Source of the DNA: Siphonodentalium dalli
Lineage: Eukaryota; Mollusca; Scaphopoda; Gadilida; Siphonodentaliidae
Reading direction: 5' to 3'
Length of the DNA stretch: 64,000 nt
Assembly (NCBI GenBank): GCA_032622095.1
Contig: CP136068.1
Coordinates: forward strand, 114,438,509-114,502,508
Under the pieces are notes generated by a model. It was not told where the DNA came from and did no database searches. It worked only from the letters and a program-made list of their open reading frames with translations. This document shows positions 35,763 to 51,300 of the stretch, in pieces. Numbering within the stretch: position 1 is the first letter of the stretch; each line of letters starts with the position of its first letter. The position numbers and the translations under genes were made by a program.

Positions 35763-36349
35763 AGTTTCAGTCACTAAATTTTGATTCCTAGGTTCTCAGG
35801 CAAAATTTTGTGCAAGGAAAATTGGATATTTTATTATTTCCCCAATATTTCTTGAAAAGTATGTATAATTCTGCACAAATAAATTCCATTTGTTGTTCGG
35901 TCTTCTTCACCATTATCTCACCCTTATCATGTTGTATGTGTACTATGGCATGACATTGTAGAAGCAGGGTCCAAATATTGTACCAGAATAAAAAAAACCC
36001 ATTTTTTCAACAATCCATAGAATCTAAGCTTTAATTTACCCATGACATTCTCAAAATCACTCTCAGTTTAGGACAGTAGATATATAAATGGCAGTAATAT
36101 TGTAATGGATTCTCAAAAGAGTTCTGATGATAAAAATTTAGTTAACAAGGGATATGCCTGAAAATATAGATAAAAAAAATATATATATATTTGACCTCAC
36201 TGTGCCTTAACTTTCATGTGATATAAAATCTCTACAATATTGAAGTTGCAGTTGAGCATGGTAACTCATAACACAATCTATCACGTAACATAAAAAATTA
36301 AGTCCGCCATGAAGCTTGAACTTGATGCGAATTCACTTATTCAGTTTAT

Positions 36350-39300
36350 TCACTTGTTCAGCTTACAGTTGATCCCAGGTAGGAGCGGTTCAATACCTCT
36401 TTGTCTGCAGTGTGTGGTGTAGGTGTTCCTCCTCTGAATGTTGCGATGGAGAAAAAACAAATGGTGTGGCTGATTCATGGAATTAACTATTTTCTTAAAC
36501 CTTGACATCCAGGCAAATGTCTGTTCAGCTGCCATAGTATTCTGTCCTTCTGAGAGAATGTTGTCAGGGTTGTACAGGTCGCGGCATGTTTTGTCCTTGT
36601 GGTTTGTAAGGTGTAGCCTGTCAATAATTTTATTAATACGTGTCCACATTGATTTGTACGGTTCTGGCAAGGGAAGATCTTGCTTTGCTGCTTTCAGACT
36701 GTTGAGATGACACATGTTGTCATAGCATAACACATATTTCTCAATAGCATCGTCTCTGTGGTCAGGAGGTAGCTTTTGAAACTCCAAAATCATGAGTCGA
36801 AGGACAAACACGAAGACCTGGGAAGGTCCTTCTGACCTGAAAAAATGGATAAAATATTATTATTGATACACAAACGATTGTTTCCACAATCAATACACAA
36901 ACGGAAATATTTACAAAGCGCTCTTTCCATTTAGTTTATTGTTTAATATAATGCAAATATGGACTATTTTTTCAAAACAAATTTATTCACTAAATTGAAT
37001 GAATAGGACCCAAAACTTATTGTGGCCAATAGAAATGTTCAATGAAGACTTACTTTTGTGAACACATTTATTTCTAATCCTATTAAAACACAAACTATTA
37101 TAAAAAGCAATAGAATACACATTAACTAAAATTATTGGGTTAAACTAAAAAGCCATTAAACATACATACCAAATAGACAGAACATTTGATTTAAAAAGTA
37201 TTATATTCCTGCTGGTCTATGTGTCTGGAATAATAGGTGTCAAAGGACTTCCGATTTTTAAGTTGGAGTTCTCACAATATTCTAATTATAAACTCTGCTA
37301 AGATGGTATGTACATGTACCACACTTTGACATAAGAAAGAAATTCTGAATTGTTTAGAACATTGTTTTCACAATTGTTTATATTTAGTTTAGAAGATTGT
37401 ACTATTTTTGAAACAGTTATGGTGTCATGTTTCTTAAAATGCTGTTACAGTTATGATAACATATGGGCCTTGCTCTACATGCTGCTAACTGTTAGCATAA
37501 CTATCTGTGTCAACTTGAAAATCCCTCAGGTTAATTAGCACCTTTACCCCCAGTGGCTTATTATTAGTACAGCCATTGATGCAGCTTGATGTTTGATTAA
37601 ACAAACACATAGCTCACAAACAGATGTTTGTCTAATTGTCATCAAGATGATCAAAACAGTTTATTATCAAATATTGTTTAAATTTGAAGTATAAACATTT
37701 ATTCTACCAATTTGGGGTGAAGGAAAAGATCACTCGATCTTTTTGAACATACCGGGCGCTTCACGCCCCATCACTATCCTCTCTTATTCTACCAATTGTA
37801 ACCAAGAAAACCATCATCAGAAATGGTAACGCCCTCAAGATCATATTATTAGCCATAAATAGAATTATACTATAAAATATATTAGTTGCATGAATTCACC
37901 GCCTCCGTTCAAACAACTAATCCGTCAAATTATTACAAACAACTACGGCTTATTACTGCAGGTTTTTCATTCACCACACCAGAAAGCTTCTAAATGCGGA
38001 AAAAAAAATGGAGGTATTGTGTTGCCGCCAAGAGTTCATGGTTCAGCCATTGTTCATACCTAAAGGTCGAAAGCAATTAACGTGATCATAATTATTACAT
38101 ACTGCAACTATAATACCACCACAACTACACTCATTTGTAAATATTTATTTCTTGATTCGGGCCCGTCCAATGGGTGCTCGGTTTGGAGAGGTTTTACTAT
38201 ACCAGTTTTCAATTAATAGCTACAATACTTACTTAAATAGTGGATCGAAGTATAAAATATGACCTCCTCCAGTAACAGCCACCATATGCCCTCTAGCTCG
38301 TTGACGAAGTCTGGCTTTTTGACCTGTGTCCTTGTTGCATATGATGTCAGATTTTTCCCACGAGTTGGCAGGGAACTTCTCTGCATAAACTGCTGTTGCT
38401 GTAACATTATTTTGAATTTAGTGTACATGAAGAACATATTATAGTGGATAGTGTACAGATTCATTGCAGAAATGGTGGCACTATAAAAATCAACAAGTTA
38501 CAACATTTGAAACCACTTTTAATGATATGATGATGCTCTGATGATTGAGTTCAGAAAAAGAGTCTCCTCGGAAATGACTCGTAGCCCAGTAGTCAATCAA
38601 CAACATGGGCAATCAAATGTCCAGGATTAAATGCAGGTACTAGTGTGCAGATATTGCTCGGATTTATTTAATGGGAATGTTTGTGGAACATGTTCAGAAT
38701 TACCTATGAATTTGAACGATTTTTTTATCAGAAACATCTTTACATGACAAACTACTTAGTAGTCCAAGTCTTCTCGTACTAAACCAGCTAAGATATTGGT
38801 ATGGCGAGATGCTGGATTTAGTCCAAGCCCGCCTGCATAGGCTTCTTATAACACGACTTACGCCCAGGAACTGTGGCGGGAATTTATGGTGTATTTTACT
38901 CGATTAACCTAGCAAATCAATACGTGATGCTATATACATCGGAAACGGTGACATCTTATGGTCATAATGGTGTATAATAATCTAACTTTAATGTTAAATT
39001 ACACATAGAATATTCCGGTTGATTGCCACAAACATCGCTTTGTTTCTCTGTTTGTTTACGTTTTAACTGAAAGCCGAAGTGGTCTGAATAACTTCGGCAT
39101 AATCCGCTGGGTATTCTAGTTTCCGTTTCTATATATAGCGCAGGGTTTTCCAAACAAAATGGCGAAAACCGATCGCCCCAAAGTCCATTTTCCTATGTGC
39201 TTTGAGAACAATTCCCGCACTAAAAACTTAATGACATAATGGAGGATCAGAACGGTAGTTTTGTTGACAATTTTTGCAAGCAACTTGTCAAAATTGGAGC

Positions 39301-42300
39301 AAATTAGAACTCTTATGTCTGACTTGCCATGCGTGTGATGTGCATTTTTACTTTTGTGTTGATAAAATAATCGGAGAACCGAATCACACAGTTTCGAAAT
39401 ATAGTTCTTCCGTTTTAGTGGGACTTTTCAAACTTAAGGTTCAAAATTTATACAAATTTTGTTTGATTTTGTGTGTGCTTAACAAGAGCAGTATATTGCC
39501 CTGTTCGCTTAGTATATATCTTAATTTCGCGGAAGTCCACCAAATGTGGCACCATATAAGGCATATTATTTATTCTAATGCTTGTTGTGTTTACACTGTT
39601 TTAAACTTTGAGAGGGTTGTAATTCCCGTAATTTATTTAATGTATTACATTTATATCTCCAATGTTTAATTAATCTATTTATTTTTTATTTATTGACACA
39701 CATAATTACGATTACAATGGAGAATTCATCGTAATTTGCGCTGTTAGTCCAAAATCTATGGATTATTTTCAACGGAAAATGCCGAACACAGTTCGCGAGG
39801 TCAACTGAGTTCGCATACTTAAAAAAAATTGTAAACATTGCGGTAAATGTCTCTTTTCGCATTAAATTACCGCTTTCAATTCACAACTGATGTGGGTTTC
39901 AGATCAAATAGCATGTCTTCTGCGGAAAATATCCGTTTATTGTCGCAATTGTGATATTTTATTTCATATAATTGTGGTTTTATTTGAGCGGGTCACTAAC
40001 GCTTAAGTCGTGTCATAAGAGAGCATACCGGACGATCTCGGACTAAATACCAGCATCTCCATCCCAATATCTTAGCTGGTTTTAGTACGAGAAGACTTGG
40101 ACTAACTACTTAGTTGAGCTACAGTTTCATGGACACTTTCATTTACGAACTAAATAGAGCTCCCATTTCAACAATTTGGAGTCATCCTACAACATTGTTA
40201 AAATCTTCAATAATGAGTTCACTGGCTAAATCAGGTTTTTATATAGCTGAGAAGGCAATATGGAGGTGCCTGATATCTACTCAACAGGATACTTCAACTA
40301 AAATATTCTGCAATTGAGCCACTTTAATATAAAATATCAGCCATTTATTATACCCAACAGATACTTATTGTTTTTTCAATAATAACCAACCACTGATTAC
40401 TAACCTTGATATGAAAGAGCTGGGACACCAGCAGCTTCAAACTTTTTGTCTTGTCGAGACAGCTCCTTGGCAAGTGCAGTTGTGTGGCGATCAACATTAT
40501 CAATGTCATTGAGTGTCTTTGGATTTGCTATAATTAAAAAAGACCATCTCTAGAAATGAATACTAGTATTAGTTCCACGCTCATATACACAGCTGATAAA
40601 TATGTGTCATTTACACAATGTGTTTGTATCGATTCATGTATCGCGACGAGGCTAGTTTTCATGGCCATATAGCGCCGAAAACTAGCCAAGTGATGTGGCG
40701 TCAGTTGATTCATGTTTTGGAACCTGAGTCAACGACGTCATGAGCACATTGTGTCGCAACTGCAGTAACGATACGGGTGTTTTTATCGCTAATTCGTTAT
40801 CGCCAATTGTATCAGGGAATTTCATAGGAAATGGTAGATAAAGAGCAATAACAAGTACATAAACATAAATGAAATCTAATCTGATAACCTAACACCAACC
40901 TAAGGTTGAAAAATTTCCAACTTATGGCCATGTCAGACCAAAATTTGAACCAAACATGAACAATATGCTACTATTGGTGTCTAAAATCAACAAATTCCCA
41001 ACTAATTACTGGTTGTAAAATCAAACAATGAGATCAACTTATATGTGGTACAAAATTTCCACCAAATGTTGTGTCAGTAATGAAATTTCCAACTGTTGAA
41101 AATAGTGACCAAAGTTGGTGGGTGTCTGAGAATGAGGAGAACAGGAAAGAGAGAGAAAGAGAGGTGAGGGAATAGACATACTAGTAGTAGTAAGACCGAA
41201 GAATATGCATGCATCAGATGCCATGGAAGGGGGTGTGTCCATATAAAAACAGTTAGTGAGTTCGGTCTGTGTAGACAGTTATATTTGAATGTTGGATCAG
41301 AAGTGATATTTATATAATATTTGATATCAAGGGAATGTGTTTCTGTTCTTAGGTCTGTACTGAGTTTTGGAACAGAGACTTGAAAAAAATAAGGTATGAC
41401 TTTCATGAGTGACAGGCGGACCACTATGAACTCACTATATACATTAGATTGTAGGCTTTCATTCATATATTACATGCATAATGACTTGCACCATTTTGTC
41501 TGAATTACAATGAGCCAAATAAAAGTTGACACACCACCTGAAATAGTTATTGATTATAACAATTATATTTGGCATATTATTATTATTATTATTATTATTA
41601 TTACAGAGTGGCTATTTTTATAATGATAGTAGTGTACATATATTTTATCTCAATGAAGATCTGATAAGTATATAGAACAAAATCTTACGTTTGCATCCAA
41701 TGTGGCGAAGAAAATCCTGTTTCTTTGTTGGAATCTTGTGCTTCTGTAGGAGTCTATGGTGCTCAAGACAGAATACTGAACCTGGCATTGGTTCTGCAGT
41801 ACAAACATCTGGAAATTGGAGGGATGGAAACCCTTCGATAAAGGTTGGTGCAGCAAGCATGCAGTGAGGCATTGCAAGCTTCCAGCAGCCATCTATTATT
41901 CTTAAATTTTCACACCCTGGAAAGAGGTAGATTATCAATTACCAGTAACCGACTTAAATCAGTTTTATAATATATATAAGGAGAAATGACAATTATAAAG
42001 ATGAACAATTCCAATAATGAGATGTTTACAAACTTTTTTTTAGAAAAAAGTCCTTGGCTGACATCACCAAGCCCTTTGACATGGCTCGTGTGAGTGGAAA
42101 TTGTGTGGGAGTTTGCCGTCGACACAAACCGATTGGTACAACCTTGTTCGAATATAAACATTGATGTATGCTAACATAATGTAATATTTGTTTTGGGATG
42201 AACATAGGGTAGCATCTATATATACAAAACCCGTCGTCTGTATATGTGTGTGTGTATCTGTGTGAGGGTGTATCTGTGTGAGGGTGTATCTGTGTGTGTA

Positions 42301-45300
42301 TAACTCGGTCACGCGTTGGCGCGTTTATAACTTTTCAATCATGCGCCCAATGTGGCCCAAATTTGTACCACACGACCTATAGTGTGTCGTTAAAGGTGAC
42401 TCACCAAATTTCACTCCGATTGGTCAAAGCAAACCTGAGATTTAATAGGGTCCCCAAATGCAGTATTTGCACTCAAGTAGACACTATTTCTTATGACGTT
42501 TGTTGAAACGACATCATGTGACGTTGTACACAAACCCAAACTTGCTATGCTATTGACGAAATTTCCATACGCTCTACATGTAACAGCGTTGTTGGCAATA
42601 GGTGCTAAATTAATTTGTCAGTTCAGTTTGAGTGTGAATAGAAGTAACAAATGTTGATTTTGTCGTGAAAGTGCATGCAGTGGGTGTAGAGTCGAGACTC
42701 GAATGCTCTACCATCGTTGGGAATGGGTGCTAATATGGTATTTTAATTTGCCAGTTCGGTGTGAACATAAGTAAAGAATACTGTTTTTGTTATGAAAGTT
42801 GTGTGGAAGATGGCGAATGGACACAGTCTAATCTCCCGTCAGTTGGGATACCATTCAGTAGATTTGCCGTAACTCGGTTAGAAAAACCACATTCCCAAGC
42901 TGTGACTATACAGTGTAAACAGTACTGCCCACGGTAATTAATGCTCTTTTAATGTTTCAGTTGAGTGTAAATCTGATGAAAGAATGTTTAAAAGATCAAA
43001 TTGTGTGCGAAACACTCGCTGTTTAAGAGTGGGCCACAGACAGGTCCCTACATCGCTAAATAAAGGCTCCTGAATGGAGCCTGTTTAGTATATAGTAATA
43101 CAGTAAAATATATTGATTGTTGTATTCTGTATGTGCATGCATATACATGTATATATGTGGGTTGGGGGAGAAAATACAATTTTATTTCAAATAAAGTAAT
43201 ACGGTAATAATAATAATAATGACCAGTTTTATATAGCGATTAACCAATTACTTGCTCTAACACGCAGAGACGTGGCGACATGGGGGGATTTGGGTTTCTT
43301 GTAGTTTGATTTTCAAACAATTTATTGGGGGGAATTAATTGTTTTTGGACCAATATTTGCATATTTTCCTATTTTTGGTCAAAATTTTGGAATGAAATTG
43401 TCATCAGTGGGAAATTTTCCAAACTTAGGGGGGGGGGGGGGGGTGACAGGTTGGAAATTTCCAACACTTGGAAAGCTTGTGTCCTGGTCCCTCCCCCGTG
43501 GCCAGTCAACAACTGCTAGTTAATTTAAGAAAATAATATTGTCATACATTTGGTCAGCATTGGAATTGTCATCAGTTGAAAATTTTCCAACCTAAGTGGG
43601 GATGTCAGGTTTGAAATTTCCAACTCTAGGAAGGCTTGATGCTAGTCTAGATAGTAGGATTTTGCGAGTTTCTTGTTCAGATTTCAAAATTTTCGCCCGG
43701 GCCGAACCATGGTCGGCCCGGTGTGTCATTGTCCTTGTGGCCAATAAAAAACTGCTAATTAGTTTAACAAAACAATATTTTACTACATTTGGTCAAACTT
43801 GTGGACTGAAATGGTCATCAGTTGGAGAATTTCCCAACCTGAGGGGGAGTATTAGGTTTGAAATTTCCAACACTATAGGAAAACTTCAGTTGAGGCAAGT
43901 CTAGATGATATAGGATATGCGATTTTCTTGTATAGTTTTCAAAATTTTCTCACACCGGGTGGAACAACCATGGTCAGCCCGGTGGTGTGTCCTGGTCTCT
44001 AGCCTGTAGCCGTGTGCATTTGTCTGCAGTTAGACCACTAGATGTTAGGATTTATGCAATTTTTTAGGTTAAAATATCTCATACCGGGAATTTAGAACCA
44101 TGGTTTATGAATATATAGGATATTAGGCCTGAGAGCACTGAGGTGCAAATGGAATTATGCCAAACTTGTGTTTGGTCCGAATCTGTTTCAAGGTGGGGGG
44201 GGGGGGGGGGGGTGCAGTTGGAATTTTCCAAGGAGGCTGCATGCTGAATGCAGGCTTCCAAGGGATTCGTTTAAGATCAAAATATGTTGCAAGGCCCCTT
44301 CGTCGCTGAATAAATGCTCCCGAATTGAGTATGTTTCAGTTAGTATATAGTGTTTTAGTGAAATAAAGTGTTCCCTCGCACATTCTGTGACGAAAAAGAG
44401 AAGCATATGACCATTCCATTTCTTATATAGAAATAAGAATGTGCTCATGACCACGGGCACTAGAATATATACTAATTTAGTATATCACACAAGAATGAGA
44501 CTTTTGCAATGTCCCCAATGTAGTCAAATTAGAGCTGATATGATAGCCAGTCTGCCATTTTCGGGAGCACATGTGAACATTGATGTCCTATTATATGGGT
44601 CTAATAAGATGACCGATGAAACAAATTCTATAATATTTTAAGCTGTACAACTGTTTATTATCCAAAGTTGACGTTTCGATAATGTGTGAGCTCCGTGCAC
44701 GGGAGGTCGTGTATGTGAACATGAGGTGCATAACTTATATGTATAAATATGTAAGTCGCGTTTCTGCACATTGTGTTCGGGCATATCCGTCTGTCTGCCC
44801 ACGGAGTGCATGCTCAACCGTGCTGACCTTGGCATATTAATGGACTTAATACTGATTGTACTTTCATGTACTAAATTGCATTTAGATTATATTGATACCG
44901 CTACAAGTATAACAGTGATCCTAATATATACTTATCTTCATGCATCATCTCTCCTGGGTGCTGAGAGGTATTTACTATTTGGGGTCTAATTCTGTTTCTA
45001 TATTGGACAATACACCATGATTTAACGCCATAATGTAAGACTTAGATTATGACATACAGCATTTATCACACTTCTTTTCTACCTACTTTACTATCCTTCT
45101 TGTGTATTTCATAGTCTTCTCCCTTCTATCACTCCTCCATCTTTCTGATCCCTTCACACGCTTAACTAACTTCCCAACATTTATTTGAAAACACAGAACA
45201 ATATTCAAATTCCCGTCCTCTTTACCCTGTAGCTGTCTGTATTGACACTCGGGGTAAACTTTTCTGGAGGAAAGGATTTTTATAAAAGCCATAGGCTCAT

Positions 45301-48300
45301 GGCTTGTTATCTAATCCTCATTTGAACTACTGTCGACGAAATTGAATCTGTATTTTGGTCATGCATGCATATTAATAAGTTTGACTCTCATATTGTCACG
45401 ATATTTCTGCAGACATAAAATTTTAATATGCAAATTATTAGCACCCCTCTTGACACAAGTAACTGAAATATGTTGGGGCAGATGTCGCAGAACTATTGCT
45501 TGATTAGAGGCCTTGTTGGGGAGTTCATTGTATGGAACATTTGGGGACACAGACGTTCTACATTAAAAATGTCAATTTTTTTAATAATGTATGAATGTTC
45601 TAGTTTACGAATGTTGACATGCGGATCAAAGCATGGTATAAAGTGCCCATTCCAAGAAATAGAAGATCAAGGTAGAACAAAGAAGCTGTTTTAAGTATCT
45701 TTAATCAGATTGGTTAATAATTTTAAATCACTAAACCAAGCTCTGTTGGGAAGCCGGTAAGCATTGGACATCTTTGAGTGAATACTGAAGAATATTTCTC
45801 ACCTTTTGCATGGCACAATGGCGAGCATGTATGGCTGTATAGGTCTCTTCTTCGAATGCCATCAATCTGCCTCATTAAGTCTTCTCTACTGGCTGTATTA
45901 TCATTCTGCAGACTCAAACCACTGTCTCGGATCTCATTAGTGATTTCACCATTAAAGAAAGCATTTGCCACATTTTTTCTTGTTAAGGACATTTGCACAC
46001 CAAACTGCTGTTTCTGGGTAGTGACTGGAAAAACATATCACATTATAAACGAAATGTTTCTGGTGATTATTTGAGGTGGAGCAAAAAGTTTTCAGCATAA
46101 TTGATATCCATATATTAGCCAAAACATATAATTATTAATTTATTTCCTTTTATTTTTTATATTATAATGATTTCTTTAAACATTACTGCAGTTTCCTGGT
46201 ATAGCAGCTCAAGGACAAATGCAATTATACCCATGAGCATCACATGTCGATCATGCTGTGGATGCAAATTTTAATAAGGATTCAAGTCAAGTTCAATTGA
46301 ATTTAATTTTAGAAATGTTTTTTTATTACTTGAAAACTATTTCTGACTTATGAAGTATCTCCTTTCAAATTCAACTGCATGTAAAGCTTAGAAGACTCTG
46401 ATGATTTTGGCATTTCCAGCTGTGAGAAACTAATATATATCAATGAGTAGAAAAATTTGTCATCTCAGCATCATTTAAATCATTGAATAAAGTTGCAACT
46501 TTAGATTAAAATGAACTATTCTCTGAGCAAATTGAACCAATTTTTATATAATATCCCAATGTTAGGCAATAATAATCTGTAGAACTCACCAATTGATTCA
46601 TCTCGCTTATCTAACTTCTCTTCATTTGCACTCTCCTCATCATCAATGCAACTAAAAGAAGATTAAACAGATTCATAATGTCATATGTTAGCCTGATATT
46701 ATGTTATATATACATATCTTCACTGTAGGGCACTGTGTAGAAACTGTTACATTGGAAATCATTTCATTGCCGGTTTTGTGAAAAAATCATGCACAATATT
46801 ATAGATATCTTGAACCCATTTCCTGAATGAACATAGGTTGCAGAAATGCCTTTAAATGTGTCGAAACCTGAACTCTAGATCACAATTAACTAGGAATTAT
46901 CAAGTTAAAGTGTAAATATCATGTAATCAATGAAAATCAAGCTATGTATTAACATGTAATTCCTTTATTTTTGATGGCATATCAAATGTGGAGTGCATTC
47001 TGAAGATGAACAATAAGAACAAAGTATACCTGTGTTATTCTTTCAGAAAATATCTGAGAAAATATCCTGATAGTTTTTGATAATTTGGATCAGTAGCCTC
47101 ATAATCACAATTGGCGTGGGTTACGGTTCTATTTCAAGCCAATGACAGCTGTTACGGTTCTATACAGGAGATTTATTTCTGTTCTGCTCTTTGGGCAGCA
47201 TATTGTTTTGTGTATCAAACAGTTTAAACGTCTAATGACAAGTGTATGTTATTTACATAATGGGTATATGGGAAATAATCACGACCACCATATAATTGAC
47301 CTATGAATCAAGACTACTGTAATGATATTTTGTTCATTTTAATTGAAAGTTCCAGGTGGGATACAAATTGCTAGCGCCATCCAAAATATCATCAAGTGAA
47401 AAGAAAACGGGCTTGTATTATTGCTGCCTATTTATAGATGATGCATTAATAACTCAATTGCACAATTAAACTCAAAATAGAGCTGAAACAAATTTATTTA
47501 AAAACAAAATACTCAAACTGAAATTTCAAGATAATGGTAAATCCACTTATATTATCGTTTAATTTGCTTCCAGATGCAATGTTAAATATTGGGCAAAGTG
47601 AAATAAAAACATTTGTTTATAAGTTTATAAAATTATATGTAGGCGACTCAGTCAGTAAGGACTGTGATGAAATATAGACTACCATTAGCTGTTAAGAAGG
47701 GTGTTTCCCAGTAAAGCAGAGTACACTGTTTTAATCGGACCAGGGTCAGGTCAAACCAAGGATGTTATATTGAGGGGTCCTATAGTCCCTCTAGATCATG
47801 GTTATGTGTGTGGAAAGGGTATCTTTCAGGTCACCATACAACACCATCTTTTACCATAGTTGGATGTGGTAGCCCAGTGGGTAGAGTGTCGGACTTGTAA
47901 TGGTGTTAATGCAATTGAGCGGTGTGTGTGCTATATATAGCCACACGCTGTTTCAAATCTCGCGCCAGGTTCTGACCCTTGGGCAAGGTCACTTGCACTG
48001 TGCTCGCTTCGTCGTACCTAGACGAGAAATAGGTACCTGGTTGTTGGGTATCCGTAAGCCGCTCTAGTGAAGCGCCTGTAAAATGGCAGCAGGCACAAGA
48101 CTCGGCATTACTCATAAAAAACAGCTGGGGTAATAATGTAAGCGCTTAGAGCTACACCAGGGATTAAGCGCTATATAAATGATATGCATCATTATTATTA
48201 TTATAGTTTGACCAAGAAATGACATGCGCTCCCCTATTTGACAAGTTTTAATCAATGTGAGTGTATGAAAATGGTCTCTTGGGGTGGGACCAAACTACAC

Positions 48301-51300
48301 CCTTCTTACCCTTGTTTGATCTAAATCATATAAAAGACAGAGAAATGGCTTGGGTCTCCTATTTGGACCCCTCTAGGTGGCGTCAGGCCATTTTGGGTCA
48401 GGGTGCGGAATGTGGAAAGAGTGTTGCAGTGTTACTGTAGCTGTTACATTACAATTTTGATAGTGATGGTGGAAAATAAAATACCACTGACTAACTATAA
48501 ATCCAAATGTGTGGCAGGAAGTTCAGCTATCACAAAAAGGAATCTAATATATATTTTTGGGACTTGTCTGTCTGTGTGTGTGTGTTATCTATGGCCGGGA
48601 AAACTGCCAGACGGATTTTGACGAAATTTGATACCTAGAGGTAATTTTGTCCAGGGAGTATTTTGGACGGGTCAAATCGTGACCCCGACCTGACCTTGAC
48701 CTTCAAAAAGGTAAATTCAAGGTCAAATCGGGTAAAACGGGACAGATTTCGACGAAATTTGATACCTAGAGGTACTTTTGTCCGGGGAGTCTTTTGGATG
48801 GGTCCAATCATTACCCGACCTGACCTTGACTTTCAAAAAGATCAATTCAAGGTCAAACCGGGTAAAACAGATGGATTTCGATGAAATTTGATACATAGGG
48901 GTACTTTTGTCCAGGGAGTGTTTTCGACGGCTCAAATTGTGACCCCGACCTGACCTTGACCTTCAAAATTGTCAATTCAAGGTCAAATCGTGCAATTCAC
49001 CAAAAAGCAGAGGGGAAACAGCCCGGACGAAGTCGGGTCCACCAGCTAGTATATTATATATTGGACAATACCTGAAAATGTTGCTGTTATCAATGGTTCG
49101 TGCCTCATCATCTATCTGGTTATGAACAGTATCCACATTGGGAGTTTGATTCATGCCTTGTCCTGTAACATGAAAAACACTGTTATACATAGAGAAATTG
49201 ACATATACCAATAAAAGAATAATGAATCATCACTTGATGCCCTATCCTCTTTTGTACATTGGTATTTATATTTCAAGTTTATGTATTGTTTGTGCTTTTG
49301 TTCTGGGGAACTGTTATAAAAATGACATTGTACTACCAGTCTATGACTGGGATTACCTAACATTATACAATGCCCCTGACATTCAATATTGTTATTGTTT
49401 TCTAAAAGCTGATACCACCCCATTCTAATATGTGATCCTGAATTCAATCCTGTGCCTTTCAATTGTATGGAGTTATAATTAGTGTAAATTAGTTCACAAT
49501 GACTAATTGTAAGAAGAGCATGAGGATCAGCTAATCATTTTCTTAATTGAAGTCATCTACTTCATGTTGTAAGCCTGCAAGTCACTTTTTAGCACATTAC
49601 ATGTTAGAGCTCAATGCACACTATTATTCAACACAGATCTGCTGCTGGACATGTTTATGAAATGAAAAAAAGAAGTTTTTTTTGTCATAACATCAGGCAT
49701 TGCAATAAAAAGGCCTAATGCAGCCCTTTTTATTCAATGCGGCGGGGCCTCAGAACCAAAACCCTTTTTTTTTGCCTTACTATACAAATGTATGCTGATC
49801 GTGGCCAGAAAACAGCTCCTTTTTCACAACAGTAAACAAACAAATTTGGGAATTCATGAAAAACATGCAAGCATATGTACAATGTATGACCATGTATGAC
49901 CATCTAACAGCCATTGATTGTTGTGGTAGTTTCCATATATGCATCGGTACATATCAGATTATGCATGACCATGTCCAATAATTTTGGTGCTACAATGAGC
50001 CAATGAAGGACGATGTTCAATCAACTGATCTAACATAATATTTCCAGGTTACCCATAGCCCACAACTTGATATGAGTTTTCAGTTGTGAGAAATTGTTTG
50101 CCACCACTGGCTGTTCTATTCTATTTCCTGCCATTTTCAAAACACTTGCGTACACGAGACATACTAGTAGAGTTATCTTTATCTTTGTTTCCTACATTCA
50201 GTAGTCTTTGTTGATTGAGTGGGTGAGCGTCTAGTACATGGAAAGCAAATGAAATGAAAGGTTTTTCCAACTACATCCCCACTTACGTTAGTTAAGTGGT
50301 CTAATTGCGGGAAGCTGCCAATAAAATTACAGATATCAAAACACAGTAATAATGCATATTGCACAGCTGTGAGTTGTGAAGCGATGGTTAAAGAAAGATT
50401 ACCCAGTCGGACCCGAATAAGAATGAAAATACATGTCTGTAGCTTTGTTTTGAGGAAACATGGATGTCTGATTTACTGTCAATATTCTTCATCTCTTGGC
50501 ATTTTTAGATTAATAATGTTACGTGTGAATTCCAAAAATATTTTTCAGGTAATTTGGGCCACGGCGGCACCTATCCTTGGTGAATTTGTCGCGATACCGG
50601 TCAATAGTCAAAGTAAATGGGTCCTGGATTACTCCCTGTTAGATGTCAGCGATTTGTGGCTACCTGCCTAGTGTTTAGTGGATAGATCGGCACTATGAGC
50701 GGAATGAGGCTGCTTCTTCTTGGGGGTACTGTACATGAAGAAAGATTAATCGCTGACATATATGTACATGTATGTCAGATGATTAATCACAATCCGGTGT
50801 ACCACGTTATGTCCCCCCCCCCCCCCCCTGGATAAGTCACCCCGCGGGGGAACTTATCCTAAGTTCCCCCCCCCCACCCTGGATAAGTCCCCCCCCCCCC
50901 CCCATGTACGACTAAAAAATTATTTCACTCATTTGATATTGTTTGGTCCTCAAATGGCCAGAAAAATGTTTTTTATCACGCATTTGATTGTTTGTTGATG
51001 AAATGGCCAGAAAAATGTTTTCGTTTTGAATTAAAAAAAATTTGAATTTTTATAAATGTCCAGGCTTGGATATTCCCCACCCCCCACCCAGCACCTACAT
51101 GACAAATAAAAATCATCTTATGATTTTATCGCTTATTTTGCTTTATATATTCATGAAACAGCGAGAAATTAACTTATGAGAAAAAGTTTTTTGAGTCAGG
51201 ATTTGGGGTGGGGGGGGGGGGGGGGGGGGGGAGATGTCCAGGTCAGGATAACCTCCCCCCCCACCCACCACCTACATGACAAAAAAATCATCTTATGGTT

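Noticed and set aside
39274-39669. 131-codon frame inside the MULE as a transposase
   Set aside because: No WRKY/GCM1, SWIM or DDE motif is visible and it is too short. Kept only as an unrecognised frame.
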